From Bradyrhizobium sp. SZCCT0148 (GTDB taxonomy: Bacteria > Pseudomonadota > Alphaproteobacteria > Rhizobiales > Xanthobacteraceae): a stretch of 64,000 nucleotides of DNA. The notes under the pieces are model-generated. The model was not told where the DNA came from and did not search any database. It saw only the letters and a program-made list of their open reading frames with translations. Made by a program: the position numbers and the translations under genes. Where the stretch lies: the NCBI RefSeq assembly GCF_018129985.1, contig NZ_JAFCKT010000001.1, positions 248,001 through 312,000 of the forward strand, written 5' to 3'. The number at the start of each line of letters is the position of its first letter. The stretch's first letter is position 1. Shown piece after piece: positions 9,338 to 19,927 of the stretch.

Positions 9338-11134
9338 CTAGGGGGCCTTGGCAGCAGTCGCAGCAGCCTCTGCGGCTGTCACGCTGGCCCGTGCGGTCTC
9401 ATGAACCATGAACTGGGCCTTGGCGAGTTCGGCGAAATGGCCGCCCTTGGCCACGAGTTCATCGAAAGTTCCGCTTTCGATCACCCGCCCGTTCTCGAAC
9501 ACCAGGATCCGCGTGGCGTTGCGGATGGTGGAGAGGCGATGGGCGATCACGAAGGTGGTGCGGCCCTTCATCACTTCGTCGAGAGCGGCATTCACCTTGG
9601 CCTCGGTGACGGCGTCGAGCGCGCTGGTGGCCTCGTCCAGGATCAGGATCGGCGGATCCTTCAACAGCGCGCGGGCGATCGACAGGCGCTGCCGCTCGCC
9701 GCCGGACAGCATGCGGCCGCGCTCGCCGGCATTGGTCGCAAAGCCGCCGCTGCGCTCGATGAAATCGAGCGCCTGCGCTCGCTCGGCCGCCTTGCGCATC
9801 TCCGCTTCGGTCGCGTCCGGCTTGCCGACGCGCAAGTTCTCCTCGATCGAGCGGTTGAACAGCAGCGCCTCCTGGAACACGACACCGATATTCCGACGCA
9901 GCGAGGTCAGCGTGATGCCGCGCACGTCCATGCCGTCGATCCTGATGAAGCCGGATTGGGGGTCGAAGGCGCGATGCAGGAGCGCGATTGCTGTGGATTT
10001 TCCGGCGCCGGTCGGGCCGACCAGCGCGATGGTCTGGCCGGGCAGCGCGGTGAAGGTGAGATCCTCGATTGCCGGCCGCTTGCCGTCATAGGAAAAAGAG
10101 ACGTCGTTGAACTCGACGAGGCCGGACAGCCTGCCGGCATCGATCGCATCGGGCCGATCGTGCACCGCGGGCACGGCGTCGAGCACATTGAAGAATTCGC
10201 GCAGGCGGGGCGCCTCCATGAACACGTTGTTGATGAAGCTCACGACCTGCTCGAGCTTCTGGATCAGCAGCGTGGCAAAGCTCACGAACATCACGATCTC
10301 GCCGACCGATGTCAGCCCCCGGTCGTGCAGTGCGATGCCGAGCGTGAAGATCGCCAGCACGGTGATGGTCGTGGAGGCGCGCGTAATGACGGTGACGAGC
10401 GCCCACCAGGACAGCACCGGCATCTGTGCGGCCAGCAACTCGTCGGCCACGGAGCGTAGTCCCTTCACCTCTGATTCGACCCGCACGAAACTCTGCACCA
10501 GCGCGACGTTGCCGAGCGCGTCCGAGGCGCGCGCTGACAGCTCGCTGTAGTGCTCTTCGACCTGCATCTGCATGCCGAAGGTCCTGCGCACGACGAAAGT
10601 GGTCAGTGCCGTGAACACGACGCAAAGCACGAACAGCAGGATCGCGAGCCGCCAGTTCAGATAGAGCGACAGCGGCAGCAGCACCACGACCGACAGGATC
10701 GCGGCAAAATGCTCGCGGAAGAAGCCGACCCACAGCCGCCACAGCGCGTCGGTGCCATTGAGCATCACCTTCATCAGCCGACCCGAATGGGTGCCGGAGT
10801 GGAAGGTCAGCGGCAATTGCAGGATGTGCTCGAAATAGTCGGTCAGCACGGCCTGGCGCTGGCGGTGGGAGAGCCGGTCCGCCTGCAGGGCCACGAGCGC
10901 GCTACACAGGATGGTGAAGAGCCCGAATGCGACCCAGGCCAGCAGGAACGGCCAGGCCGAGCTGGAGCCTGCTACCGTCTTGCCCGAGAGCACGTCGACG
11001 ATGCGGCCGAACAGGACGGGCTCGGCGAATTGCGAGGCGGCCAGCAGGAGATTCGCGAACGCCAGCAGCCAGCCCAGCCGCGCCTCCTTGCCGAGCAGTT
11101 CGAGAACGCGGGTGTAGAGGCTGAAAATAGACAT
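9338..11134 (-). CDS. ndvA: Cyclic beta-1,2-glucan export ABC transporter (NdvA/ChvA-like)
   Basis: The fused permease-ATPase of 598 residues exports cyclic beta-glucan to the periplasm. It matches the NdvA/ChvA family in its start ([20 protein letters not shown]), length and domain order. An exporter membrane domain with about six helices covers roughly residues 15-300. The ATPase domain follows, with Walker [10 protein letters not shown] at about residue 372, signature [10 protein letters not shown] at about 475, Walker [13 protein letters not shown] and the H-loop IAHRLST. In rhizobia this transporter affects hypo-osmotic adaptation and nodule invasion. The start is set at ATG 11134; a TTG four codons upstream is possible. 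The C-terminus is Ala-rich. Confidence 0.85.
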   Translation of the reverse strand: MSIFSLYTRVLELLGKEARLGWLLAFANLLLAASQFAEPVLFGRIVDVLSGKTVAGSSSAWPFLLAWVAFGLFTILCSALVALQADRLSHRQRQAVLTDYFEHILQLPLTFHSGTHSGRLMKVMLNGTDALWRLWVGFFREHFAAILSVVVLLPLSLYLNWRLAILLFVLCVVFTALTTFVVRRTFGMQMQVEEHYSELSARASDALGNVALVQSFVRVESEVKGLRSVADELLAAQMPVLSWWALVTVITRASTTITVLAIFTLGIALHDRGLTSVGEIVMFVSFATLLIQKLEQVVSFINNVFMEAPRLREFFNVLDAVPAVHDRPDAIDAGRLSGLVEFNDVSFSYDGKRPAIEDLTFTALPGQTIALVGPTGAGKSTAIALLHRAFDPQSGFIRIDGMDVRGITLTSLRRNIGVVFQEALLFNRSIEENLRVGKPDATEAEMRKAAERAQALDFIERSGGFATNAGERGRMLSGGERQRLSIARALLKDPPILILDEATSALDAVTEAKVNAALDEVMKGRTTFVIAHRLSTIRNATRILVFENGRVIESGTFDELVAKGGHFAELAKAQFMVHETARASVTAAEAAATAAKAP

Positions 11135-11218
11135 GCGGAGCGGCAACTCGGGGGATAACGGGGCCCGTATTCTAAGCAGGGATCGCCTGCGAGATACAGT
11201 GGAAGCTGCGGGTTTTGC

Positions 11219-12268
11219 TCAATTGATCAGCCGCCCCGCGACCGGCGGCAGGAATCGGTCGTCGAAGATATCGCCTGGCGTGGGCCGCTTGCGGAATTTG
11301 AAGTCCTGCGCGATCTGGTCGATCGAGCGCTCCAGGCGCGTGGGCTCGACGCCGCCGAGGCCGGTGCGCTTGACCTCGTCGGTCAGGATGTTGTCGACGA
11401 GGGCGGTGCGCAGGCGCGCCCGCTCCAGGTCGCGGTCGCCGCCGTCAATGCGGCTCGTGGCCTCGTCCGCCGCACGCGCGGGCTCCGCGACGGTCGCATT
11501 GATGCCGGCGATCAAGGCACGGACGAAGCCTTTCACGGCGTCCGGCTTCGCCGTGGCGAAGGCGGGATTGGCCACCACGGCGAAGCCATAGGCCTCGCAG
11601 CCATAGTCGGCAAAACGCAGCACGACGAGATCGGCTCCGGGCACGCCGCGGTCGCGCAGGTTTACCGCGGAGAGATAGTTGAAGCCCGCGACCGCATCGA
11701 CCTGTCCCGCGGACAGGATCGGCTCGCGGACCGCAGCGCTGATCTTGTGGAATTTGACACGCGATGCCTTGATGCCGTTCTGCTGCGCCAGCGCCGGCCA
11801 CAGTCGCATCGACAGATCGCCGTCGGCGACGCCGACGGTCTTGCCGTCGATATTGGGTAATAGCTCGATGCCGCGGCTCCTGCGCGCGACGATCGCGTAG
11901 GGCGCGCGGTTGAACAGCACGAACACTGCCTTGACCGGCGCTGAGTCTTCCTTGTCGCGAAACCGGATCAACTCGTTGATGTCGACGAGCGCAAGCTCGC
12001 TGTCGCCCTTGGCGACGCTCGCGAGCGCCTCCGGCGATCCGGTTGCGCTGTTGAAGGACACATTGAGACGTTCGGCACTGAACCTGCCGTCCTTCGCCGC
12101 AAGGAAGAATGGCGCCATACTGGCGTCCAACGGACGGTCAAATGTGAAATGGATGGCAACGGACGGCGCAGCGGTCTCGGCCGCACCGACATCGCGAGCG
12201 ACGAGCGTTGCAAGCGAGATCGATAGAGCCAGAAGGCAACGGAGGGCGGTCGTACTGAATCCTGACAT
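11219..12268 (-). CDS. Orphan ABC substrate-binding protein (SsuA/NMT1-like)
   Basis: The 349-residue secreted protein has a signal peptide (residues 1-29, ending near VGAAE) and a type II periplasmic-binding fold like those for sulfonates, nitrate or thiamine precursors. Recognisable parts are APFFLAAKDGRF near residue 52, FNSATGSPEALASVAKGDS, then DGKTVGVADGD and the QVDAVAGF stretch. No cognate permease or ATPase gene lies beside it: the next gene downstream is ndvA. Ligand is unknown. It may share transport parts encoded elsewhere or act as a sensor component. Confidence 0.75.
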   Translation of the reverse strand: MSGFSTTALRCLLALSISLATLVARDVGAAETAAPSVAIHFTFDRPLDASMAPFFLAAKDGRFSAERLNVSFNSATGSPEALASVAKGDSELALVDINELIRFRDKEDSAPVKAVFVLFNRAPYAIVARRSRGIELLPNIDGKTVGVADGDLSMRLWPALAQQNGIKASRVKFHKISAAVREPILSAGQVDAVAGFNYLSAVNLRDRGVPGADLVVLRFADYGCEAYGFAVVANPAFATAKPDAVKGFVRALIAGINATVAEPARAADEATSRIDGGDRDLERARLRTALVDNILTDEVKRTGLGGVEPTRLERSIDQIAQDFKFRKRPTPGDIFDDRFLPPVAGRLIN

Positions 12269-12493
12269 CGATTGCGCCGGTTCCGCATTGTTGGGTTTCG
12301 TGACGCTCGCGCCGCCGGCTTCGGCCAGTCTCTCCGCGCCAACATGAACGGCGGATGAGCGGCGGTTGCGTCACGATCACGCAACCCCATTCAGCTTGTG
12401 TTGGGGTTGGGGAACCCAACATGGGATGCCGGTGTTTGAGACACATGAGCCTGTCTGCAGGCACCATTCGAGGTCCCAAGGAGGGTCCAGAAC

Positions 12494-12862
12494 ATGTTTG
12501 ACCGCTTTTCGAAGTTTACCGGCCGCAAGGCCGTTCTTGCCACTGCCGCGGTGCTGGCGTTGAGCGCGGTTGCCCCGACAGCTTCCTATGCCGGCGGTCG
12601 CCACTGGCATGGCGGAGGTGGAGCGGCTTTTGCCGGTGCGGCCATCGCCGGCGCCATCGGCACCGGCCTTGCGATCGCCGCCACCCGTGATGCCTATGCC
12701 TATGACGCCCCGGCCTACTATGGCGGCGGCCCGGTCTATTACGACGAAGGTCCGGTCTATTACGGCGGCGACTCCTACATCGGTCCGCGCCCGTATCACC
12801 GTTGCGGCGGCCCGTACCAGTCTGCGCAGGGCGGTCAGGGCAACATTTCGACCTGCTACTAA
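12494..12862 (+). CDS. Small secreted Gly/Tyr-rich protein of unknown function
   Basis: The 122-residue protein has a clear signal peptide (MFDRFSKFTGRKAVL, hydrophobic core, cleavage near SYAGG). A short hydrophobic Ala/Gly segment (about residues 44-64) follows. The rest is rich in Tyr and Gly with repeated YYGGG and YYDEG units and ends in a Cys pair (RCGG and STCY). Such proteins recur in Bradyrhizobium as surface or periplasmic proteins without assigned function. AAGGAGG-like sequence (12478-12485) precedes the ATG, and a terminator follows at 12889. Confidence 0.75.
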   Translation: MFDRFSKFTGRKAVLATAAVLALSAVAPTASYAGGRHWHGGGGAAFAGAAIAGAIGTGLAIAATRDAYAYDAPAYYGGGPVYYDEGPVYYGGDSYIGPRPYHRCGGPYQSAQGGQGNISTCY

Positions 12863-12888
12863 GCAGCTCTCCCAAGCTTAACCTGAAC

Positions 12889-12926
12889 AGGCCGTCGCGC
12901 TTGCCGCGGCGGCCTATTTTCTGCTT
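12889..12926 (+). terminator. Intrinsic terminator after the Gly/Tyr-rich protein gene
   Basis: An 11-bp stem (AGGCCGTCGCG / CGCGGCGGCCT, one G-T pair) with a 5-nt loop is followed by ATTTTCTGCTTTT. This is a standard rho-independent terminator layout on the plus strand. Confidence 0.8.
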
Positions 12927-12979
12927 TTGTTGTCGGACGTTAACACGCCCGCCATTTGTTTAGAGTAGTTTCGAGTACC

Positions 12980-13384
12980 ATGAGTGATTCGCTTGAGCGG
13001 CTATATCTGGCTGTGCTCGCGGCCAGAGATCTTGATCCGGCAACGTCGCGGACGGCCCGGCTGTTTCAGCGCGGGCCCTCGAAAATGGCAAAGAAGCTCG
13101 CCGAAGAGGCCATTGAGGTCGTGATCGATGCGGTCAATGGCGACACCGATGCCGTGATCCGGGAAAGCGCCGACCTCTTGTACAATCTCACCGTGCTCTG
13201 GGCCTCTGCGGGCGTGCGCCCCGAGGACGTTTGGCGCGAGATGACGCGGCGGGAAGACATGCTCGGCATCGCCGAGAAGCTGCCGAAATCGTCGATGAAG
13301 CTGCCTAAAGTCGCGTCACCGCGCGTGGCTGCCAGGCGGCCGATTGTCGCGCTTGAGGGCCGCACCGCGCGCAAGCGCCACTGA
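12980..13384 (+). CDS. Phosphoribosyl-ATP pyrophosphatase-like (HisE/MazG fold) protein
   Basis: The 134-residue protein carries the all-alpha NTP pyrophosphohydrolase fold. The metal-binding pattern is seen in KKLAEEAIEVVIDA (EExxE type) and ESADLLYNLTVLW (ExxD). This matches HisE, which hydrolyses phosphoribosyl-ATP in histidine synthesis. However, no other his gene is near, and a basic C-terminal extension of about 40 residues (KSSMKLPKVASPR...RTARKRH) is added to the usual length of about 100. It may be a second HisE or a house-cleaning pyrophosphatase. ATG 12980 is used; the frame is open eight codons upstream. Confidence 0.75.
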   Translation: MSDSLERLYLAVLAARDLDPATSRTARLFQRGPSKMAKKLAEEAIEVVIDAVNGDTDAVIRESADLLYNLTVLWASAGVRPEDVWREMTRREDMLGIAEKLPKSSMKLPKVASPRVAARRPIVALEGRTARKRH

Positions 13385-13538
13385 GGCCCGATGAAATTGG
13401 AACGTATCGTCATCGCGCTTCAAGCTATTGTTTGAGCGTAGGCTCCCTGGAAACCGCTACGCATTTTTCCGGATCACGCTGGAACGTCACAAAACTCACG
13501 ATGGACAAATCCGTCCCATGGTGCTTCATCGCGGCGCC

Positions 13539-14120
13539 ATGCTGAAACGTATCTATGATTGGTGCATCGACGCCGCCCATAAGCCCTACGCGCTCTGGAT
13601 CATGGGAGCCGTGTCTTTCGCCGAGAGCTCCTTCTTTCCGGTCCCGCCGGATGTGATGCTGATCCCGATGTCGCTGGCGCGCCCGCAGCGCGCCTGGCTC
13701 TATGCGATGGTCTGTACCGTCACCTCGGTGCTCGGCGGCATCGTCGGCTACGCCATCGGTGCACTGCTGTTCGACTCGGTCGGCCAATGGCTGATTCAGG
13801 TCTATGGCCTCGGCGGCAAGGTCGACGCCTTTCGCGCCTCCTATGCAGAATGGGGCGCGGTGATCATCCTGCTCAAGGGGCTGACACCCATCCCCTACAA
13901 GCTGGTCACCATCACCTCGGGCTTTGCCGGCTACAATCTCCTCCTGTTCATCCTTTGCTCGATCGTCGCGCGTGGCGGACGCTTCTTTATCGTCGCGATC
14001 CTGCTCAACCGATATGGCGACTGGATCCGCGTGAAGATCGAGAAGCATCTCGGTCTCGTGGTGGCGGTCGGTGCTGCCGTGCTGGTGCTCGGCTTCGTGG
14101 TGGCGATCAAGCTAATCTAG
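13539..14120 (+). CDS. YqaA/DedA-family integral membrane protein
   Basis: The 193-residue protein has about four to five membrane segments and belongs to the SNARE-associated/VTT (DedA-related) superfamily in its YqaA branch. Typical sequence is FAESSFFPVPPDVMLIPMSL near the N-terminus and LLKGLTPIPYKLVTITSG in the centre, the latter being the conserved re-entrant loop. The family is tied to lipid movement across the inner membrane. The start at 13539 (MLKRIYDWC) is favoured; 13518 (MVLHRG) is an alternative. Confidence 0.85.
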   Translation: MLKRIYDWCIDAAHKPYALWIMGAVSFAESSFFPVPPDVMLIPMSLARPQRAWLYAMVCTVTSVLGGIVGYAIGALLFDSVGQWLIQVYGLGGKVDAFRASYAEWGAVIILLKGLTPIPYKLVTITSGFAGYNLLLFILCSIVARGGRFFIVAILLNRYGDWIRVKIEKHLGLVVAVGAAVLVLGFVVAIKLI

Positions 14121-14167
14121 ATCCACGGCGCTTTGCCGCAGGGTCGGCTTCGGCTACGGTTGCCATC

Positions 14168-14686
14168 ATGAAGGTTCGATCCGGCAATCCGGCTGCACAG
14201 CTCGGGACGCTGATGTCAGCAGTGCTGCTCCTGCTCGCTGCTTGCGGGAGCGGGTGGTCGCAATCGGCGCCGCCGTCGCTTGGCTTGCAGGAGCAAGGGC
14301 CCCAGGCTGCGCCGCCGCCCTCGACGCCCCCGCCCGAAGAAAATCCCGGGCTGATCAATGAAGTGGGCAAGCTGTTCGACAAGCTGCCTTCGATCCTGCC
14401 GCCGATCAAAACCCCCAGCGAGACCATGAACGACCTGTCGCGGCTGGCGAAGCCCTCGACAATGGTGTCGGGGCGCATCGCCTGCCCGGCATCGTCCAAC
14501 GGCGCGCCTGATTGCAAGCAGGCCGCCGACCAGCTCTGCCAGAGCAAGGGCTACAAGGAAGGCAAGAGCCTGAACGCCGATTCCGCGGAAAAATGCTCGG
14601 CCAAGGTTCTCATTCCAGGCAGGCAACGTAAGCCGGATGACTGCCGCACCGATACTTTCGTGACCAGCGCGCTGTGCCAGAACTGA
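14168..14686 (+). CDS. Predicted lipoprotein of unknown function
   Basis: The 172-residue protein has a lipoprotein signal peptide with a lipobox LAAC (Cys26). A Pro/Gln-rich linker follows (about residues 33-60: APPSLGLQEQG then PPPSTPPPEE). The C-terminal half has six cysteines, in IACPASS, DCKQ, LCQSK, KCSAK, DCRTD and ALCQN, which suggests a compact disulfide-bonded periplasmic domain. I recognise no named family. The gene lies 47 nt after the YqaA-like gene and 28 nt before aspA, all in the same direction. Confidence 0.75.
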   Translation: MKVRSGNPAAQLGTLMSAVLLLLAACGSGWSQSAPPSLGLQEQGPQAAPPPSTPPPEENPGLINEVGKLFDKLPSILPPIKTPSETMNDLSRLAKPSTMVSGRIACPASSNGAPDCKQAADQLCQSKGYKEGKSLNADSAEKCSAKVLIPGRQRKPDDCRTDTFVTSALCQN

Positions 14687-14714
14687 GGCCACTCGCGCGA
14701 ACCAAGGAGCGCCC

Positions 14715-16115
<1,401 letters not shown>

Positions 16116-16130
16116 GCTCGGATCTCTCGC

Positions 16131-16233
16131 GTCATTCCGGGGCGCGCATAGTGCAAGCCCGCAATCCATTTCCCCATTTGCGCTGTGGCCCGATGGATTC
16201 CGGGCTCGACGCTGCGCGTCGCCCCGGAATGAC
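16131..16233. repeat. Palindromic intergenic repeat (GTCATTCCGGGGCG family)
   Basis: The element starts GTCATTCCGGGGCGC and ends with the matching inverse GCGTCGCCCCGGAATGAC, giving an arm-to-arm inverted repeat of about 16 bp around roughly 70 bp that contains ATGGATTCCGGGCTC. This is a well-known scattered repeat of Bradyrhizobium intergenic DNA. It lies just after aspA and may act as a terminator. Confidence 0.7.
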
Positions 16234-16301
16234 GGAAGGGGAATTCCGCGCGTTGGAATTGTCCTGACGGTTGCTGCCGGTGCGGCGACAAAACGCAATA
16301 C

Positions 16302-16331
16302 TTGACAGTGGAAAGATTGCCTTGTTGGTAT
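16302..16331 (+). promoter_or_regulatory. Possible sigma70 promoter for the nitronate monooxygenase-like gene
   Basis: TTGACA at 16302-16307 is followed after 18 bp by TGGTAT at 16326-16331. The start codon is 46 bp further on. The -35 match is full, the -10 match is partial. Confidence 0.35.
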
Positions 16332-16376
16332 GGCGGTCAACCTTCCATCGACCGGCCAACAGAGGATCTTACCGTA

Positions 16377-17345
16377 ATGTCCATGCCTGCCTTGTTCAAA
16401 GGACGCCTGTCGATCCCCGTGATCGGCTCGCCACTCTTCATCATCTCGGTGCCCGATCTCGTGATCGCGCAGTGCAAGGCAGGTGTGGTCGGCTCGTTTC
16501 CGTCGCTGAATGCGCGGCCGCCGGAGTTGCTCGACGAATGGCTGGCGCGGATCACCGAAGAACTCGCGACCTATGACCGTGCCCATCCCGACAAGCCGTC
16601 GGCTCCGTTCGCAGTCAACCAGATCGTGCACAAGTCGAACAACCGGCTTGATCACGACATGCAGCTCTGCGCCAAGTACAAGGTCCCGATGGTGATCTCC
16701 TCGCTCGGCGCGCGCGAGGAGCTGAACCAGGCGGTGCACGGCTGGGGCGGCATCGTCTTTCACGACGTGATCAACCAGAAATTCGCGCACAAGGCGATCG
16801 AGAAGGGCGCCGACGGCCTGATCCTGGTCGCGGCCGGCGCCGGCGGTCACGCCGGCACCATCTCGCCTCTGGCCTTCGTTGCTGAGACACGAAAGTGGTT
16901 CGATGGTCCGATCGCACTGTCGGGCGCCATCGGCAACGGCCGGGCAATCCGCGCCGCGCGCATTCTGGGCGCCGACTTCGCCTATATCGGCTCCGCTTTC
17001 ATCGCCACCAAGGAAGCCAACGCGGTGGAGAAGTACAAGGAGATGATCGCAGGCTCGACCGCCGACGACATCGTCTATTCCAACCTCTTCACCGGTGTGC
17101 ACGGCAATTACCTGAAGCCCTCGATCCTCGCCGCCGGCATGGATCCGGACAACCTGCCGACCTCCGATCCCTCCAAGATGAATTTCGGCACCGACGCTTC
17201 CGGCGAGCGCGCCAAGCCGAAAGCCTGGAAGGAAATCTGGGGCTCGGGCCAGGGCATCGGCAGCATCGAGGGCGTCGTCCCTGCCGCCGAACTTATCGCC
17301 CGCTTCAAGAAGGAATACGACGAGGCGATCGATCCGCCGCTATAA
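16377..17345 (+). CDS. Nitronate monooxygenase family flavoprotein (copy 1)
   Basis: The 322-residue TIM-barrel FMN enzyme belongs to the 2-nitropropane dioxygenase family, which oxidises alkyl nitronates or acts as NAD(P)H:quinone or flavin oxidoreductase. Visible parts are PVIGSPLFIISVPDLVIAQC at the N-terminus, the motif AGAGGHAGTISPLAF at about residues 161-175 with the active-site His of the family, and the phosphate-binding LSGAIGNGRAIRAARILGAD then YIGSAFIAT. ATG 16377 has AGAGGA upstream. A thioesterase gene follows after 147 bp, which may link it to lipid or CoA-ester metabolism. Confidence 0.85.
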   Translation: MSMPALFKGRLSIPVIGSPLFIISVPDLVIAQCKAGVVGSFPSLNARPPELLDEWLARITEELATYDRAHPDKPSAPFAVNQIVHKSNNRLDHDMQLCAKYKVPMVISSLGAREELNQAVHGWGGIVFHDVINQKFAHKAIEKGADGLILVAAGAGGHAGTISPLAFVAETRKWFDGPIALSGAIGNGRAIRAARILGADFAYIGSAFIATKEANAVEKYKEMIAGSTADDIVYSNLFTGVHGNYLKPSILAAGMDPDNLPTSDPSKMNFGTDASGERAKPKAWKEIWGSGQGIGSIEGVVPAAELIARFKKEYDEAIDPPL

Positions 17346-17492
17346 TCGCGCTCGTGTCCCGGACCTGCTGCAGCGTTCAACGCTGTTGCGCAGAGCCGGG
17401 ACCCATCGCCGCAATGCATGGACCCCAGATCAGCAGCGCGCCGCGACGCGCTGTGCAGCGCCCGGGGAACGTCAACTGAGACCGATGAAAGC

Positions 17493-18266
17493 ATGCCCCC
17501 GATCTACCGCGTCGACGGCAACAGCGTTGTCACCAGCCCGGATGCTGCCGGTCCCTGGGACCGGCGCATGCAGCACGGCTCGGCGCCGGCCTCGCTGGTG
17601 ACATGGGCGGCCGAACGCATTCCGACGCCCGTTGCGATGGACATCGCGCGCGTCACCATCGATCTGATGCGTCCGGTGCCGATCGCGCCGCTGACGATCG
17701 TGGCTGACGTGCTGCGCGAGGGCCGCAAGATCCAGCTCTGCCAGATCAAGCTGCTCGCCGACGGCGTGCAGGTCGTCGGTGCCAGCGTGCTCAAAATCAG
17801 GCGTCAGGCACTGTCATTGCCCGACGAGGTCAAGGCCATGCCGTTGACGCTGCCCTTGCCGGAGGACTCGCTGGTCGAGGACGGCCATGCCGCCACCAGC
17901 CCGTTCGTGCGTTCGGTTTCGATGCGCGCCGCGCGCGGCCGCTTCGGCCAGGCCGGCGCCGGCGCGATCTGGTTTCGCGTCGACCATCCGCTGATCGAAG
18001 GCGAAGCGATCTCGCAGGCGATGCGTGCCCTCGTCGCAGCCGACTTCTCCAACGGCACCGCCTCGACTCTCGATTTTCGCGCCTGGACCTACATCAACGC
18101 CGACCTCACGGTGAACTTTTCGCGCCAGCCGGTCGGCGAGTGGATCTTGCTCGACGGTGAATCCTCGATCGGGCCCGACGGCGCCGGCCTTGCGATGTCG
18201 CGGCTTGCGGATCGGCAGGGCTATTTTGGCCGTGCGGTGCAGAGCCTCGTCATCGAGAAGCGATAG
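17493..18266 (+). CDS. Acyl-CoA thioesterase family protein (double hot dog)
   Basis: The 257-residue protein matches the TesB-like/4HBT_3 thioesterase group with two hot-dog units. The N-terminal unit shows HGSAPASLVTWAAER, then ARVTIDLMRPVPI and VVGASVLKIRRQ. The C-terminal unit shows FRVDHPLIEGEAISQAMRAL, DFSNGTASTLDF, ADLTVNFSRQPVGEWILLDG and GPDGAGLAMSRLAD. The last stretches are typical of the family. It probably hydrolyses acyl-CoA esters of undefined chain length. It starts at ATG 17493, where MPPIYRVDG begins; the frame is open 75 bp upstream. Confidence 0.8.
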   Translation: MPPIYRVDGNSVVTSPDAAGPWDRRMQHGSAPASLVTWAAERIPTPVAMDIARVTIDLMRPVPIAPLTIVADVLREGRKIQLCQIKLLADGVQVVGASVLKIRRQALSLPDEVKAMPLTLPLPEDSLVEDGHAATSPFVRSVSMRAARGRFGQAGAGAIWFRVDHPLIEGEAISQAMRALVAADFSNGTASTLDFRAWTYINADLTVNFSRQPVGEWILLDGESSIGPDGAGLAMSRLADRQGYFGRAVQSLVIEKR

Positions 18267-18427
18267 AACCTTCCAACTCCTCGGCCGGTATGAATGCGGG
18301 GCCGGATCCGTTCCATTTCTTTGAAAAATTTTCGGAAATGGCCTGGGCGCCAAGCTGCATAGGTCGTGATGATCGAAGCGCGGAACCGATTGTTCCGTTC
18401 CCGGTTTTATCCCCGTAGAGGGAAAAT

Positions 18428-19927
18428 ATGGCTTCGATTAAGGACTTTTCAGCAAGGGCCCAAACTGGAGTTTGGGGCCTGGACAACATCCTGTCCGGGG
18501 GGTTGTCGCGCGGACACGTATTCCTCGTCGAAGGTGCGCCCGGTACGGGCAAGACGACGGTGGCGCTGCAATTCCTGCGAGAGGGCACCAAGGCCGGCGA
18601 GAGGTGCCTGTACATCACCTTGTCCGAGACGGAGCGTGAGTTACGCGAAGGCGCGACTTCGCACGGCTGGACGCTGGACGAGGGAATTACTGTCTTCGAA
18701 CTGCTGCCCCCCGAGAGCCTCCTTGATTCAGAACAGCAGCAGAGCCTTCTCTACTCCTCCGATCTCGAACTCGGCGAGACGACCAAGCAGATTTTCGAGG
18801 CGGTCGATCGGATCAAGCCGCACCGCGTCGTGCTCGACAGTCTTTCTGAAATCCGGCTGCTCGCGCAGAGCTCGTTGCGCTACCGCAGGCAAATTCTGGC
18901 CATCAAGCATTTTTTCTCCAGGTTCAATACGACCGTGATGCTTCTCGACGATCTCACGGCCGATGTCGCCGACAAGACCGTCCACAGCGTCGCGCATGCG
19001 GTTCTGCGCCTTGAGGAACTCGCTCCGGATTATGGCGCGGAGCGCCGACGTGTCCGCGTCATCAAGTATCGCGGCACCAAGTTTCGCGGCGGTTACCACG
19101 ACGCAACCATCACCACGGGTGGCTTGAACGTGTTTCCGCGGCTGGTTGCGTCCGAGCACCGGGCGGATTTGCGGCGCACGACGTTTTCCAGCGGGATTCC
19201 GGGCTTCGACCAGTTGCTGGGCGGTGGGGTGGAAACGGGCTCGAGCACGCTCGTTCTCGGACCATCGGGTACGGGCAAATCCCTCATTGCGATCGTGTTC
19301 GCCGTCGCGGCGGTGGCGCGGGGCGAGAAAGCAGCGCTGTTCGTGTTCGACGAGGAGCTCGGTCTGCTGTTTACGCGCATGAAAGGCATCGGAATCGATC
19401 TTGACGCGCTGCGGCGGAACGGCAGCATCGCGATCGAACAAGTGGACGCGGCCGAACTCTCCCCGGGGGAGTTCGCGCATATGGTCCGCAAGCGGGTCGA
19501 CGAGGAGGGCATCAAGGCCGTCGTCATCGACAGTCTCAATGGCTATCAGGCTGCCATGCCCGAGGAGAATTCGCTCATTCTCCACATGCACGAACTGCTG
19601 CAATATCTAAATCGCCGTGGTGCCGCGACATTCATGACGGTTGCCCAGCACGGCCTCGTCGGTGACATGCGGGCGCCGGTCGACGTCACCTATCTCGCCG
19701 ATACGGTCATCCTGCTGCGCTATTTCGAAGCGCTGGGCAGCGTGCGACGTGCGATATCCGTGATCAAGAAACGAATGGGCCAGCATGAATCGACCATCCG
19801 CGAGTTCCGCATCGGCGGTCGTGGTCTGGCCATCGGCGAGCCTCTCGAGGAATTCCAGGGCGTTCTGCGCGGCGTGCCCGTTTACATGGGCGACCCGCGA
19901 CCTCTGCTCCAGGAGCCTGGTGCGTGA
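18428..19927 (+). CDS. KaiC-like double RecA-type ATPase
   Basis: The 499-residue protein has two KaiC domains in tandem. CI spans about residues 10-240 with Walker A EGAPGTGKTT (35-44) and an LSETERELREG segment. CII spans about 255-490 with Walker A GPSGTGKS (about 278-285), FVFDEELGLLFTRMKGIGID, and the Walker B-like VVIDSLNGYQ. The length and layout match cyanobacterial KaiC. By hand alignment, the CII phosphosite pair Ser431-Thr432 corresponds here to Thr-Tyr (in VDVTYLADTVILL). The gene overlaps the next, a hybrid histidine kinase, by 4 nt, so the two form an operon. No kaiA or kaiB is in the window. The role is probably signalling; a clock function is not shown. Confidence 0.88.
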   Translation: MASIKDFSARAQTGVWGLDNILSGGLSRGHVFLVEGAPGTGKTTVALQFLREGTKAGERCLYITLSETERELREGATSHGWTLDEGITVFELLPPESLLDSEQQQSLLYSSDLELGETTKQIFEAVDRIKPHRVVLDSLSEIRLLAQSSLRYRRQILAIKHFFSRFNTTVMLLDDLTADVADKTVHSVAHAVLRLEELAPDYGAERRRVRVIKYRGTKFRGGYHDATITTGGLNVFPRLVASEHRADLRRTTFSSGIPGFDQLLGGGVETGSSTLVLGPSGTGKSLIAIVFAVAAVARGEKAALFVFDEELGLLFTRMKGIGIDLDALRRNGSIAIEQVDAAELSPGEFAHMVRKRVDEEGIKAVVIDSLNGYQAAMPEENSLILHMHELLQYLNRRGAATFMTVAQHGLVGDMRAPVDVTYLADTVILLRYFEALGSVRRAISVIKKRMGQHESTIREFRIGGRGLAIGEPLEEFQGVLRGVPVYMGDPRPLLQEPGA

